Under the pieces are notes generated by a model. The model did not search any database, was not told the origin of the DNA, and saw nothing but the letters and a program-made list of their open reading frames with translations. Position numbers and translations under genes: made by a program. Below are positions 1-7,671 of a stretch of DNA of 51,675 nucleotides, piece after piece. Each line of letters begins with the position of its first letter. The first letter of the stretch is position 1. The DNA comes from a virus, in IMG/VR virus record IMGVR_UViG_3300046690_000480, positions 1 through 51,675 of that record, one strand, 5' to 3'.

Positions 1-16
1 AATCCTGTTCGCGCAT
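1..16 (-). CDS. 5' end of a chromosomal gene leaving the window, possibly Bax inhibitor-1/YccA family
   Basis: Only five codons are visible, reading Met-Arg-Glu-Gln-Asp on the minus strand, preceded by a good Shine-Dalgarno (CAGGAGTG) seven bases upstream. From memory, a Bax inhibitor-1/YccA family gene with a similar N-terminus lies beside a tRNA-Ser gene in Pseudomonas, which would fit. That identification is inference from five residues plus context; the start codon itself is the better supported part. Confidence 0.35.
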
Positions 17-93
17 GGCGACACTCCTGTTGGTTTGAAACGTTCAGTCGCAAAGATCATAACAGACGCTCTGTAACAAGCCATGCACAGAGT

Positions 94-121
94 TTGACAG
101 TGTGTTTCATTCAGGTATTAT
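94..121 (+). promoter_or_regulatory. σ70 promoter of tRNA-Ser
   Basis: A perfect -35 hexamer TTGACA (94-99) and a near-consensus -10 TATTAT (116-121) are separated by 16 bp, ending 18 bp before the mature tRNA 5' end. It lies outside the prophage, so tRNA expression survives integration. Confidence 0.85.
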
Positions 122-139
122 GGCGCCCGCAACGCAAAC

Positions 140-227
140 GGAGGTGTGGCCGAGTGGTTTAAGGCAACGGTCTTGAAAACCGTCGACTGTAACAGGTCCA
201 TGAGTTCGAATCCCATCGCCTCCGCCA
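140..227 (+). tRNA. tRNA-Ser(UGA), CCA encoded; integration target
   Basis: The 88-nt sequence has a seven-base-pair acceptor stem (GGAGGTG with CGCCTCC, one G-U pair), discriminator G and encoded CCA. The anticodon loop CTTGAAA has anticodon TGA at 174-176, followed by the long variable arm typical of class II tRNAs and a GTTCGAATC T arm. The gene is complete at the left end, with its 3' half (from 168) inside the att repeat. The other copy of that half, at attR, lacks the 5' half and is not a tRNA gene. Confidence 0.96.
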
Positions 228-281
228 TTTTATGTACGACAAAGCCCTGATTATTCAGGGCTTTGTCGTTTCTGGGGGTTG
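168..281 (+). repeat. attL: left copy of 114-bp att repeat
   Basis: Runs from the anticodon stem of tRNA-Ser through CCA and the tRNA terminator. It matches 44687-44800 at 113 of 114 positions; the mismatch is T versus C just after the encoded CCA. Identity stops abruptly at both ends. The strand-exchange core is presumably within the anticodon stem-loop to T-arm portion, as for other tRNA-targeting tyrosine recombinases (inference). Confidence 0.93.
241..264 (+). terminator. tRNA-Ser intrinsic terminator (duplicated at attR)
   Basis: A ten-base-pair perfect stem AAAGCCCTGA / TCAGGGCTTT with a TTAT loop, followed by a moderately T-rich tail. An identical hairpin lies at 44760-44783 in attR, so the phage attP must carry its own copy and termination is restored after integration. 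Confidence 0.85.
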
Positions 282-304
282 GACTTCCAGCGGCTTTTTT
301 CGAT

Positions 305-341
305 GCGTTACAAAACTTTTTGCAACGCGTTACAAAACTTT
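305..341 (+). promoter_or_regulatory. Two direct repeats, candidate integrase arm-type sites (left)
   Basis: GCGTTACAAAACTTT occurs at 305-319 and again at 327-341, spaced 22 bp, about two helical turns. The same core GTTACAAAACT occurs once just inside the other end at 44574-44584. The position 24-60 bp inside attL and the helical spacing are what is expected for integrase arm-type binding sites; function is inferred. Confidence 0.6.
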
Positions 342-426
342 CCCTCTCCGGCGTCCTGCCAATAGTTAAAACACTCTTCATGTAACACGGTGCTACGCTG
401 ATTCCTTGGCTGCCAAGGAAACCAAA

Positions 427-636
427 ATGCCCAACTCCGACCTGCTCCCTTCCCTGCTATTCAAGATCAACGAAAACCAGCTCGCCCTCGAAGCCGCCAT
501 AATGGAACTGTCCAACTGGGTCGAGCAGCGCGGATCGGCCGATGTCGCCGAGAACATCCGCGGCGCACTCTGGACGATCGACAAAAATGAGGAGTTCATC
601 AAGATGACGCTCGCTGTTTTGATGACACCTGACTGA
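427..636 (+). CDS. Small conserved phage protein, first gene inside attL
   Basis: Encodes 69 residues, largely helical and acidic, with no recognised domain. I choose the ATG at 427 over an in-frame TTG at 406 because AAGGAA sits seven bases upstream. Reality as a gene is supported by a decayed second copy outside attR (44908-45105) that keeps most of the protein sequence but has a stop and a frameshift. Function unknown. Its place, after the leftward lysis genes and facing the opposite way at the very end of the prophage, is typical of cargo genes expressed independently of the lytic programme. Confidence 0.75.
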   Translation: MPNSDLLPSLLFKINENQLALEAAIMELSNWVEQRGSADVAENIRGALWTIDKNEEFIKMTLAVLMTPD

Positions 637-716
637 CAGCTCGTCGCCTCACCCTCGCCCACCTGCCAAGCCTCGATTACTGCATATCCAAACAGTGCAC
701 AGCAAAGGCGCCATCC

Positions 717-1100
717 GTGGATCCCCTCTATATAGAAGAAACCGACGACTGGCTCGGATGCCCGACGCCGCTCGAAACCTGCCGGCACCAGCTCGCCCTC
801 TACGAAAATGAGTTCGAGGAGCTGAACCTGCAACTGCGCCAGGCCAGGGAAAGGATATTCAAGCTGGTCGAGATGCACGCCGAGGTCAGCAAGGAGTGCA
901 ACACTCTTCGATCACGGCTGACTGCAGCCAAGGCTGAAGTTGCCGAGGCTCGCCGGCGAGCTAGCGACATCCAGATCAAAAGCAACTGGGAGCTGATGGC
1001 GAAGGACAAACACATCTCCCATCTGGCTACAGAGGTTAAAACGCTTAAAGGCGAGAATCCCCACGCGCCCTCCTTTCCCCATCAGCGGGACAACTCCTGA
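717..1100 (+). CDS. Hypothetical coiled-coil protein
   Basis: A 127-residue protein starting at GTG 717. Residues about 20-110 form a long heptad-rich, charged coiled coil (repeated Leu/Ala with Glu, Arg and Lys), and there is no membrane segment. No catalytic motif is visible. It lies 80 bp after the 69-aa gene and 94 bp before the SRAP gene, all rightward, so the three may be co-expressed. The start is uncertain because the Shine-Dalgarno is weak (AAAGG about nine bases upstream). I do not recognise a family. Confidence 0.6.
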   Translation: MDPLYIEETDDWLGCPTPLETCRHQLALYENEFEELNLQLRQARERIFKLVEMHAEVSKECNTLRSRLTAAKAEVAEARRRASDIQIKSNWELMAKDKHISHLATEVKTLKGENPHAPSFPHQRDNS

Positions 1101-1194
1101 ATGCAAGCCCCGCCCACCCGCCGAGCCAGAAAAGGTTTTGTGACGAAGTAAGCTCCAGCGGGTCTACGCTGAAAGCTCACGCGAGGAACTGGCA

Positions 1195-1878
1195 ATGTGC
1201 GGACGACTCTCTCAGTACAGCGGCATTCACGACTTCGTGGCGGCGCTGAGCATGCCGAACGCCCTGGTCAACTCGACCGGGGAGCAGCCTTTCGACCGGT
1301 ACAACGCCGCGCCGACTGCCCAACTCGCCCTCTTCCACCAGGAAGGCCAGTTCCTGCACGCCGACATGGTCCGCTGGGGATGGCGCCCGCACTGGGCCAA
1401 GGATCGCGCCGCGCCGATCAATGCTCGAGTAGAGAAAGTCGCCCACGCCCCGTTCTTCCGTGCAATCTGGCCCCACCGGGCGATCGTCGCGATCAACAAC
1501 TGGTTCGAGTGGGTTGATGAAGGCGGGCCGAAGAAGCAGCCCTACCTGATCAGGCACCGAGACCAATCGCCGATCTTGTGTGCTGCTATCGGCCAATATC
1601 CGAATGAGGAGCACGACCCCGGCGAACACGATGGCTTTGTTTTCATCACCGCCGACAGTGCCGGTGGAATGGTCGACATCCACGACCGGCGGCCGGTGGC
1701 ATTGTCGCCGGAATTGGCCCGGGGATGGCTGGGACCGGCCACACCGAAAGAGCGCGCCGAGCAAATGGTGCTGCACCAGGGCGAACCGACAGAGGCGTTC
1801 GAGTGGTACAAGGTTGATCGGGCCGTGGGGAACGTCCGGAATCAAGGCCCCGAACTGATCTGCCCTGTCAGCGAATAA
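1195..1878 (+). CDS. SRAP domain protein (YedK/HMCES family abasic-site sensor)
   Basis: A 227-residue protein spanning a whole SRAP domain. SRAP proteins shield abasic sites in single-stranded DNA by covalent linkage through the N-terminal cysteine. The key residues are present: Cys2 exposed once Met is removed (MCGR), Asn76 in NAR, Glu105 in WFEW, and His163 in HDRRPV. Only the usual Met of the HxRMP motif is changed to Arg. A Shine-Dalgarno (GAGGAA) precedes the ATG. Chromosomal homologues are housekeeping or SOS-linked; here the gene is prophage cargo convergent with the Rz gene, whose 3' end it overlaps by 11 bp. I saw no LexA box upstream. It may protect phage replication intermediates or deal with base excision by the host (inference). 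Confidence 0.9.
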   Translation: MCGRLSQYSGIHDFVAALSMPNALVNSTGEQPFDRYNAAPTAQLALFHQEGQFLHADMVRWGWRPHWAKDRAAPINARVEKVAHAPFFRAIWPHRAIVAINNWFEWVDEGGPKKQPYLIRHRDQSPILCAAIGQYPNEEHDPGEHDGFVFITADSAGGMVDIHDRRPVALSPELARGWLGPATPKERAEQMVLHQGEPTEAFEWYKVDRAVGNVRNQGPELICPVSE

Positions 1879-2404
1879 TTTCTCGCAAGTATCCCTGGCA
1901 CGCCTGAAGCGCGATCAATCCCCGGTCACCGGTGTCGGTGATGGCGATAATTCGTTGAGCATGCGCCGGGTCAAGTCGGGCGCGTACGGCTGCATGATCC
2001 ACGCCGCCGGCGCTGGTGGTGGCTGGCATACCGCAGCCTTTGGCAGCGTCGGCTGCGTCGAGGAGGACTGACAGCCGCAGATCAGAAGTGGCAAGGCGAT
2101 CGCGCAGGCGATCCTGGTTCTTTTGAGCATCGGTCATTTTCCTGAAGTGGGTTTGCTCACTGGCCGACAGCCTCTGCTCGAGTGCCAGCCGCTTGTCATG
2201 CTCGGCCTGCTGGGCTGTGGCGGCCGCCAGGGTCATTTGGTTGAGGGTGTCGGCGTGCAGCTGGGCCTGCTGGGCCAACTGCTTCCCGTAGCGCCAGTCC
2301 TGCACCTGCCAGGTAATGGCGGCGGATATGCCGACCAAGGCGATCAGCAGCGCCACCTTGCCAAGCAGCCGATAAGGCGCAGGTATCAGGTCGCAGAGAC
2401 GCAT
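1868..2404 (-). CDS. Rz: Rz-like inner-membrane spanin (i-spanin)
   Basis: A 178-residue protein starting at ATG 2404 inside the end of the endolysin gene. One N-terminal membrane segment (about residues 13-33) is followed by a long periplasmic α-helical region rich in Gln, Ala and Arg, the i-spanin plan. With Rz1 it forms the spanin complex that fuses inner and outer membrane as the last step of lysis. The reading frame is open further upstream, but the residues before Met at 2404 are the endolysin gene read out of frame. It is the last gene of the late operon. Confidence 0.85.
   Translation of the reverse strand: MRLCDLIPAPYRLLGKVALLIALVGISAAITWQVQDWRYGKQLAQQAQLHADTLNQMTLAAATAQQAEHDKRLALEQRLSASEQTHFRKMTDAQKNQDRLRDRLATSDLRLSVLLDAADAAKGCGMPATTSAGGVDHAAVRARLDPAHAQRIIAITDTGDRGLIALQACQGYLREIIR
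1915..2130 (-). CDS. Rz1: Rz1-like outer-membrane lipoprotein (o-spanin), nested in Rz
   Basis: A 71-residue protein wholly embedded in a different reading frame of Rz, the λ arrangement. It has a basic N-terminus, a hydrophobic signal sequence and a lipobox-like ICGC, giving a predicted lipidated Cys at residue 20. The mature part is proline-rich (PPPAPAA), as usual for Rz1 proteins. It should be anchored in the outer membrane and bind the Rz periplasmic domain. The nested position combined with a lipobox makes chance unlikely. Confidence 0.85.
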   Translation of the reverse strand: MLKRTRIACAIALPLLICGCQSSSTQPTLPKAAVCQPPPAPAAWIMQPYAPDLTRRMLNELSPSPTPVTGD

Positions 2405-2949
2405 AAAACCTCCCTCGCCCGCCCCCACAGCTCCAGACGATCCTGCAGGCCATTGAGACCACCGTTGATCCGGCGGGTGATCGCATTGAATTCGTTCTGA
2501 TCCGCGAGCGCGTTCAACCCATTCACCGACCAGAACCATGCGGCCGATTCAGCAGCCCACTGCGGCAGCTCCAACAGTTCAGGCGTGCGCAGCAATCGCT
2601 CGTCGCCGAACAGTGCCAAGCTGCAGCGCAGGTAGTTGTCGTGTCCGGTCACCTGAATCAGCCCGCGACCGCGATAACGCTGGCCATCGCCGTCCGCTGC
2701 CGGGCTGTTGCCCAGTTTTTCGGCCAGGGCACCGGTGTCGTATTTGCTCAGGTATTGATCGCCGCCCAGTTCCCGCACGAACTGCAACTGACCGGACTCG
2801 TGTCCGATTTGAGCCAAGAACGCAGCTTGGCGTTTCGGCGTGTTGATCTGTCGGTGCGCCATGGCAGCATTGAGTGCAGATACAAAAACGCCCGCTTGGC
2901 GGCGGGCGTTGGGCATGATGCGTTGCAGTTGCTGTTCTGTCAGTGACAT
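2386..2949 (-). CDS. Endolysin, glycoside hydrolase family 19
   Basis: A 187-residue chitinase-class lysozyme that cuts the glycan strands of peptidoglycan. Recognisable GH19 features are FLAQIGHESGQL with the catalytic Glu (about residue 52), the RYRGRGLIQVTGHDNY block around 92-107, and the C-terminal ITRRINGG. There is no signal peptide, so release depends on a holin, which in this phage lies far upstream at 23359-23679. The start has a strong Shine-Dalgarno (AGGAGAC). The gene follows the tail gene D and overlaps Rz by 19 bp. A hairpin at 2885-2910 lies within the coding sequence and is not a terminator. Confidence 0.92.
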   Translation of the reverse strand: MSLTEQQLQRIMPNARRQAGVFVSALNAAMAHRQINTPKRQAAFLAQIGHESGQLQFVRELGGDQYLSKYDTGALAEKLGNSPAADGDGQRYRGRGLIQVTGHDNYLRCSLALFGDERLLRTPELLELPQWAAESAAWFWSVNGLNALADQNEFNAITRRINGGLNGLQDRLELWGRAREVLCVSAT

Positions 2950-2983
2950 CGATGTCTCCTTGAGGTGTGGGGATGCGACGCTA

Positions 2984-4030
2984 TTAGTTGAGCTGAACGA
3001 CCTTCAGATCCTTCGGCGCTTTTTTCTTCTTGCCTTTGGCTTTCGCCTTGCCCTTCTTGCCGCCATTGCACTCGACTGTTGTGCTCCAGCCGGACTGGGT
3101 AAACACCTGCTCCACAGAGTCGACCAGGTACTCGCCATCGAGGCCGACCTTGAAGCCTTGAGCGTTGATCGATCGTTCGGCAAACAGATCGGTGCGCCCT
3201 GGCATTTCCAGCCGGACCCCGGCAGTGGAGCGGTTGAACGCAGTGAGACGTGCCTGGGCTGCCGCTTCGGCGGCTGACTTGTTCGGGTAGATGTGGCGGT
3301 CGGTATGCACTGGCGGTAAGCCGTCCGGCGATTCGTCGTTGTCGAGGGTGACAACGGCGAGCTTGCCGGTCTTTTTGTCCTGGTGCTTGGCCGACACGGC
3401 CTTGTGCGTGTTGCGGTCTCCGAGTCGGAACTGGAAGCGACTGACGTCCCGGCGCTGAATCGTCACCGTGCCCAGCGCCTTGCCCGAAGCACTCTCACCG
3501 CCCTGACGCGGCATCACCAGTAGTTTGCCGTCGGCCACCTTGGCCGTGGAGTCGTACTGTTTGGCCAGCCGGGTGATGAAATTGAAATCGGACTCACTAA
3601 GCTGATCAGCACGAGGCACTTTGGTCTGCACCGGGCAGACCGCCTGCCAGCCGTTGCGAGCGGCAACATCGGCAACGATCCTCGACAGCGGCACATTTTC
3701 CCAACTGCCGCTACGGGTGGTCTTGCCACTGCCCCGCATGTCGCTGGCCTTACCGGTGATGACCAGCGTATCGGGCGGGCCAGATAGCTCAATCTCATCG
3801 ACGACGTAACGGCCGATACGGGTCAGTTTGGTTTCTGCATAACCGAGGAAGATCTCGATGCTGGCCCCGCGTGGAGGCAGCACCACAGCGCCGTGGCGGT
3901 CGTCGATGCGCAATTCGAACTCGTCGGATTCCATGCCGGGTTTGTCTGTCGTCTTCAACTGCAGCAGGCGGTCATTGATCCGCTGGGTGATGTCGGCGCC
4001 GTCGGCCACGACACGAAAGATTGGGGTCAT
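2984..4030 (-). CDS. D: Phage late control gene D family / baseplate hub protein (P2 gpD-like)
   Basis: A 348-residue protein of the P2 gpD family, structurally a T4 gp27-like hub at the tail tip. The N-terminus (TPIFRVVADGADITQRINDRLLQL) is characteristic. The end is very Lys-rich (KKGKAKAKGKKKKAPKD). I start at ATG 4030; upstream in-frame codons run into the intergenic terminator at 4041-4065 and are unlikely to be translated. It closes the tail block, downstream of X, U and the tape measure in the usual P2 order. Confidence 0.9.
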   Translation of the reverse strand: MTPIFRVVADGADITQRINDRLLQLKTTDKPGMESDEFELRIDDRHGAVVLPPRGASIEIFLGYAETKLTRIGRYVVDEIELSGPPDTLVITGKASDMRGSGKTTRSGSWENVPLSRIVADVAARNGWQAVCPVQTKVPRADQLSESDFNFITRLAKQYDSTAKVADGKLLVMPRQGGESASGKALGTVTIQRRDVSRFQFRLGDRNTHKAVSAKHQDKKTGKLAVVTLDNDESPDGLPPVHTDRHIYPNKSAAEAAAQARLTAFNRSTAGVRLEMPGRTDLFAERSINAQGFKVGLDGEYLVDSVEQVFTQSGWSTTVECNGGKKGKAKAKGKKKKAPKDLKVVQLN

Positions 4031-4040
4031 CATTCCATCC

Positions 4041-4065
4041 AAAAGAAAGCCCGCACTGGGCGGGC
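4041..4065 (-). terminator. Intrinsic terminator/attenuator between X and D
   Basis: GCCCGC / GCGGGC stem with a five-base loop; on the minus strand it is followed by TTTCTTTT. It is one of several short hairpins between late genes (also 9820, 9878, 14011, 17145), probably tuning stoichiometry and transparent to Q-modified polymerase (inference). Confidence 0.6.
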
Positions 4066-4099
4066 CGATTGAGTCATTGCGCGGCATACCGGAGGGGCA

Positions 4100-4306
4100 T
4101 CAGCCCCACAGCATCACCTCGCTGTCATCGGGTGCGGGCAGATCCGGCAGCTCGATCACGATGCCGGCGCGATACGGTTGCGGCTCGTCGGCCAGCCCCT
4201 GATTGGCGTCCAGCACCGCCTCGACCGTTCCGCTCAAATGCCCATAGGCGTGGTAGCACAGGGTGTCCAGCAGATCCCCGTCAGACGTTCTGCAGGTCAT
4301 CGCCAT
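4100..4306 (-). CDS. X: Tail protein X (P2 gpX-like, LysM-like fold)
   Basis: A 68-residue protein with the gpX signature: an early GDLLDTLCYHAYG motif and a PYRAGIVIELPDLP core, a LysM-like small domain. It is needed for tail assembly in P2-type phages. The ATG at 4306 has a GGAG ten bases upstream and overlaps the end of gene U, implying translational coupling. Confidence 0.85.
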   Translation of the reverse strand: MAMTCRTSDGDLLDTLCYHAYGHLSGTVEAVLDANQGLADEPQPYRAGIVIELPDLPAPDDSEVMLWG

Positions 4307-5126
4307 AGCGTACAAACTCCAAGGTGAACGCCTGCTTACGCGGGATCCCGCCCTGCAGCAGCGCGCTCTGTTCTTCTTCGACGTTCTTCAAGCACCAGGT
4401 GCCGAGCACGTCGCCATAGCCGGTGGTCAGGGTCAGAGGCAGGAGCTGGGCACCGAGACTGCGCAGGGTGTCCAGCTGTTTGATCCCGCCCTTGAAGCCG
4501 GGGAAAATCGCGCCCTTGAGGGTGATTTTTTCCTCGCCAATGCCCACCGCTTGCTGCGCCGGACGGCGGGTCAACCGTTCCTGCGACGCCCAGCGGTACT
4601 CCGTCGAGCGTCGCAGTTCGTCGAAGGCGGCGGTGTCCAGGTTGAAGTAATACGGGACCGCCTTGGGATCCAGCGGCTGCACGATCAGTAGGTGCGGAAA
4701 CGGCTTCACTGCTTCCGGAACCGGTGTCGCGTCACCCGCCAGTGATCCGGTCGGCAGAATGTTCCCCAGGGATGGGCTGACCTTGCCGGCGATCTTGTTG
4801 ATCGCGGTGGACGCCCGCGCTGCCTGTTCCTTAAGTTCGCCCATCCGCTCATCAATCTGCGACACGGCGCGGGTGGCCTTGTTGTAGGTGGCCACCACCT
4901 GGCCGACTTTGGCCTGCGCGGCGTTGACGCTGCGCATGACGCGCTGGAGTTTTGCGCCGACCGCCGGCCCCACGATTGGAATGCCTTCCAGCTCCGAAGC
5001 CGCGCCGCTGATCTCGCTGATAGCTCCGTTGACCGGTCCCATCATGCCGTCCAGGCTACGGCGTCCAGTCTCCCCCGCTGCAGCCAGATTTTTCAGCCCC
5101 GACTGCAGCTGTTCCATATAGGCCAT
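4281..5126 (-). CDS. U: Tail protein U (P2 gpU-like) with long N-terminal extension
   Basis: A 281-residue protein. The C-terminal 130 or so residues (PFPHLLIV onward through LTLTTGYGDVLGTWCLKNVEEEQS) are the gpU domain. The first 125 or so residues are an added Ala/Gly-rich, helical segment that P2 gpU (about 160 aa) lacks; similar long forms are known in other prophages. gpU acts at the tail end near tape measure and X. It starts ten bases after the tape-measure stop with a clear Shine-Dalgarno (AGGAGG). What the extension binds is not known to me. Confidence 0.85.
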   Translation of the reverse strand: MAYMEQLQSGLKNLAAAGETGRRSLDGMMGPVNGAISEISGAASELEGIPIVGPAVGAKLQRVMRSVNAAQAKVGQVVATYNKATRAVSQIDERMGELKEQAARASTAINKIAGKVSPSLGNILPTGSLAGDATPVPEAVKPFPHLLIVQPLDPKAVPYYFNLDTAAFDELRRSTEYRWASQERLTRRPAQQAVGIGEEKITLKGAIFPGFKGGIKQLDTLRSLGAQLLPLTLTTGYGDVLGTWCLKNVEEEQSALLQGGIPRKQAFTLEFVRYGDDLQNV

Positions 5127-5135
5127 TGTTCCTCC

Positions 5136-7634
5136 TTACACATGCGGTTCGTCATAAAGCTTGCGGCTCTGCAACTGCTGCGTGGCCTGCTGCATCTGCT
5201 GCTCGATAAAAGGCCGCAGCTCGCGTGCCATTTGCGCCGGATCCTTCACATCCCCCTGTACGGTGATGTGCAGAGGCGCCGAGATCTCGACGCGCTGCTC
5301 GATCTTCGGCGGCTCGGTTTTAATCGCTGCCGGCGGAGGAGCCAGCAGCGCCGGTACGCTCGGCGGCGCGGGTGCGCTCAGGGAACGCGTCACATCACCC
5401 ATCGCAGCCGCATCGGCAGCGCGCTCTGGCAACAGGCTCTGCACTGCCGAGGGCGTTGGAGTGCCCTGAACAAGCGGAGTCGCGGCGGCAGGCGCAAATG
5501 AGCGGGCAATGTTGCCCATCACCGGCGGCAGGTTCTGTCCGGCGTTGGCCATCATCAGTGGCCCGGCATCCGGTACTTTCTTCAACGACTCGTCCGCACC
5601 GAACATTGACTTGCCAAGCGATCCGCCCAAGGCATCGCCGCCCATGTAACCGAGGTAACCACCGATCAGACCGCCGACGATGTTGCCGATAATGGGCACC
5701 GCCGTGCCGATGGCGGCACCTGCAGCGGCACCGGCCAATGTGCCGGCCAAACCTCCAGCAGCCTTACCATAGCCCTCGGCCTTTTCATCCTGCGTCTCGG
5801 CGTTTTCGTAAGTGTCGTAAGCCTGATAACCCGCCTGCGCGACTGCAAGGATCGCGGGGCCTTTCATACCGCCCGCGATCTTGGCGCCGCGACCGCCACC
5901 TCCTCTCCCGCCGCCTTTCCCCCCTTTGCCTTTCTTGCCTTCACCGCTGGCATCGAGATCACTGCCACTCAGCCCTCCGCCAGTACCTGGCAGATTGGTG
6001 ACGATCACTTTTTGCGGGATGTTGGGGTTGCCCATCAGGGTGCCCCTTCCAAGGTTCATCAGCCCCTTGCCAACCTTGAAGGCGCTGACGGCCCCCTTGA
6101 GCGCAACCAGTCCAGCCACGGCCGTGCCGATGCCAAGCGTGACCCGTGGAAACTCGTCGGCAAAGCCCGACAGTTTGCGACTGACGTTGTTGAGGCCGTC
6201 AGCGACGGAATCGGTGACAGGCCGGATCGCATCGCCGATGCTGCGCATGGCGTCGTCCATCGATTGGGCCATTTCAGACCATTTCTGCGCTGAGGTTTGC
6301 CGGCGCTCGGCGAGGTTCTTGTCGAGGATTCCGGTCGCCCCGGCGGAATCCTTTTTCAGCTGCTCATACAGATCCTTGTTCTGCATGTATGCAGTCAAGG
6401 CTGCCTTGACCTGCATATCAGCGAACAGATCACCGGTACGCAAAGCCTCTTCCAGAGACTTCATCATGGCTTTGGCTTTTTCGGGATCGGCCTCTTTACT
6501 GATAGCCGCAGTGGCCTTGGCCATCTCGGCGGCCCGCTTCGGATCGGTCGCTTCGATGTACTTCTGGGCCAGGGCAAAACTGGATTCCAGTGTGGATTTG
6601 CCATTCTGCAAACCGGTCTGCATCGACCCCTTATAGTCGATCCCGGCCTTCTTGTAGGCCTTGACCGTTTCACCGGAGCCGATTTTCTCCATCCAGTTTT
6701 TGAGGTTGTTCGCCGCTTCGTCTGAACCACCGGCCGTCTTCATCTGCACCTGCAGCATCGCGCCGAGTTGCGTCACGGAGTCCATGCCGGTGATTCCCAG
6801 TTTGCCCATGCCGGCCAGCAACTCAGGAAACCACTTGGCCATGTCGACCGCTTCAAAACTGCCCGCCTGGCCCTGGTAGGCGATAGCCTCCAGCGCCTGC
6901 TGCATCACTTTGGGGTCAGTGATCTTGGCGTTCTGACCCAAGGCGTTGATCATCTTCGCCGTTTCAGTGCCTTCCGATCCTTGGCCCACCGCAAATTTGG
7001 CTGCGGTCGGTGCATAGGACAGCGCTTTGTCCAACTCCATACCGGCGCCGACCAGGGCGTTGACCACCTCGGCCACCTGATTGCGCGCCATGCCCGTATC
7101 GCGTGACGTGTCGATCACAGTCTTGGACAGCTGCGCCTCTTCCGGCGAGTTGGCAATGTTGGCCTTGATCGCAATGTCGCGAATGATCGCGCCATAGTCC
7201 GCACTGACCTTGGTCGGGATGGCTGCTGCAGCGGTCAGCGCACCGGCTTGACCGAGGGTGCTTTTCAGGCCGGACCGGCCCTCCTCGATCTGCCGGTGGC
7301 CCAACGCTTTCAGTTCGGCGCCGGCGGCCACGCGGCCCATCGTGGCGTATGCCTTGCTCAGCCGCCCCACCTCGACGCCCTGTTTCTTGAGCAGTGCGAG
7401 ATTCTTTTCATATTTGGCCAGCAGCTTGTCTGCGCCTTCGGCGCCCGTGGTGTGCGCTTTGCGCCATTCATCGCGCAGACGCATGGTGTCGCCGATGGTG
7501 TTCTGCAACACGCGGGCCTTGCTGCCCACAAAGTCCAAATGTTTGATCTTGCTTTCGACGTCCTTGAACGCTTTGCCTACCGTCGGATCGACGGCGCCGC
7601 CAATGACAAAGCCGAGTGCGAGGTTCTTCGCCAT
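5136..7634 (-). CDS. T: Tail tape measure protein (P2 gpT-like)
   Basis: An 832-residue protein, the longest tail gene, which sets tail length and is ejected with the DNA. The N-terminal third carries the P2-family tape-measure region (about residues 120-330, with the VAEVVNALVGAG and ITGMDSVTQLGAML blocks). The middle is helical. Hydrophobic Gly/Ala-rich stretches follow (about 500-520 and 640-680, with GGLAGTLAGAAAGAAIG), and a very Gly-rich linker lies near 570-595. It ends in a Gln-rich tail. It lies just downstream of E/E', as expected for a tape measure whose chaperones are E and E'. Confidence 0.92.
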   Translation of the reverse strand: MAKNLALGFVIGGAVDPTVGKAFKDVESKIKHLDFVGSKARVLQNTIGDTMRLRDEWRKAHTTGAEGADKLLAKYEKNLALLKKQGVEVGRLSKAYATMGRVAAGAELKALGHRQIEEGRSGLKSTLGQAGALTAAAAIPTKVSADYGAIIRDIAIKANIANSPEEAQLSKTVIDTSRDTGMARNQVAEVVNALVGAGMELDKALSYAPTAAKFAVGQGSEGTETAKMINALGQNAKITDPKVMQQALEAIAYQGQAGSFEAVDMAKWFPELLAGMGKLGITGMDSVTQLGAMLQVQMKTAGGSDEAANNLKNWMEKIGSGETVKAYKKAGIDYKGSMQTGLQNGKSTLESSFALAQKYIEATDPKRAAEMAKATAAISKEADPEKAKAMMKSLEEALRTGDLFADMQVKAALTAYMQNKDLYEQLKKDSAGATGILDKNLAERRQTSAQKWSEMAQSMDDAMRSIGDAIRPVTDSVADGLNNVSRKLSGFADEFPRVTLGIGTAVAGLVALKGAVSAFKVGKGLMNLGRGTLMGNPNIPQKVIVTNLPGTGGGLSGSDLDASGEGKKGKGGKGGGRGGGGRGAKIAGGMKGPAILAVAQAGYQAYDTYENAETQDEKAEGYGKAAGGLAGTLAGAAAGAAIGTAVPIIGNIVGGLIGGYLGYMGGDALGGSLGKSMFGADESLKKVPDAGPLMMANAGQNLPPVMGNIARSFAPAAATPLVQGTPTPSAVQSLLPERAADAAAMGDVTRSLSAPAPPSVPALLAPPPAAIKTEPPKIEQRVEISAPLHITVQGDVKDPAQMARELRPFIEQQMQQATQQLQSRKLYDEPHV

Positions 7635-7671
7635 GTGCGGACCTTATGCGCAAGGTTGGTTAAGCGGTGGC

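Noticed and set aside
393-878. 161-codon leftward ORF at the left end
   Set aside because: It is the reverse-strand shadow of the genes at 427-636 and 717-1100, which have better starts, and the first of them has a decayed homologue outside attR.
2883-2911. GC-rich hairpin resembling a terminator
   Set aside because: It lies inside the first codons of the endolysin gene, so it is a coding coincidence.
5881-6636. 251-codon rightward ORF
   Set aside because: Opposite strand of the tape-measure gene; its proline-rich product is typical of antisense frames of Gly/Arg-rich genes.
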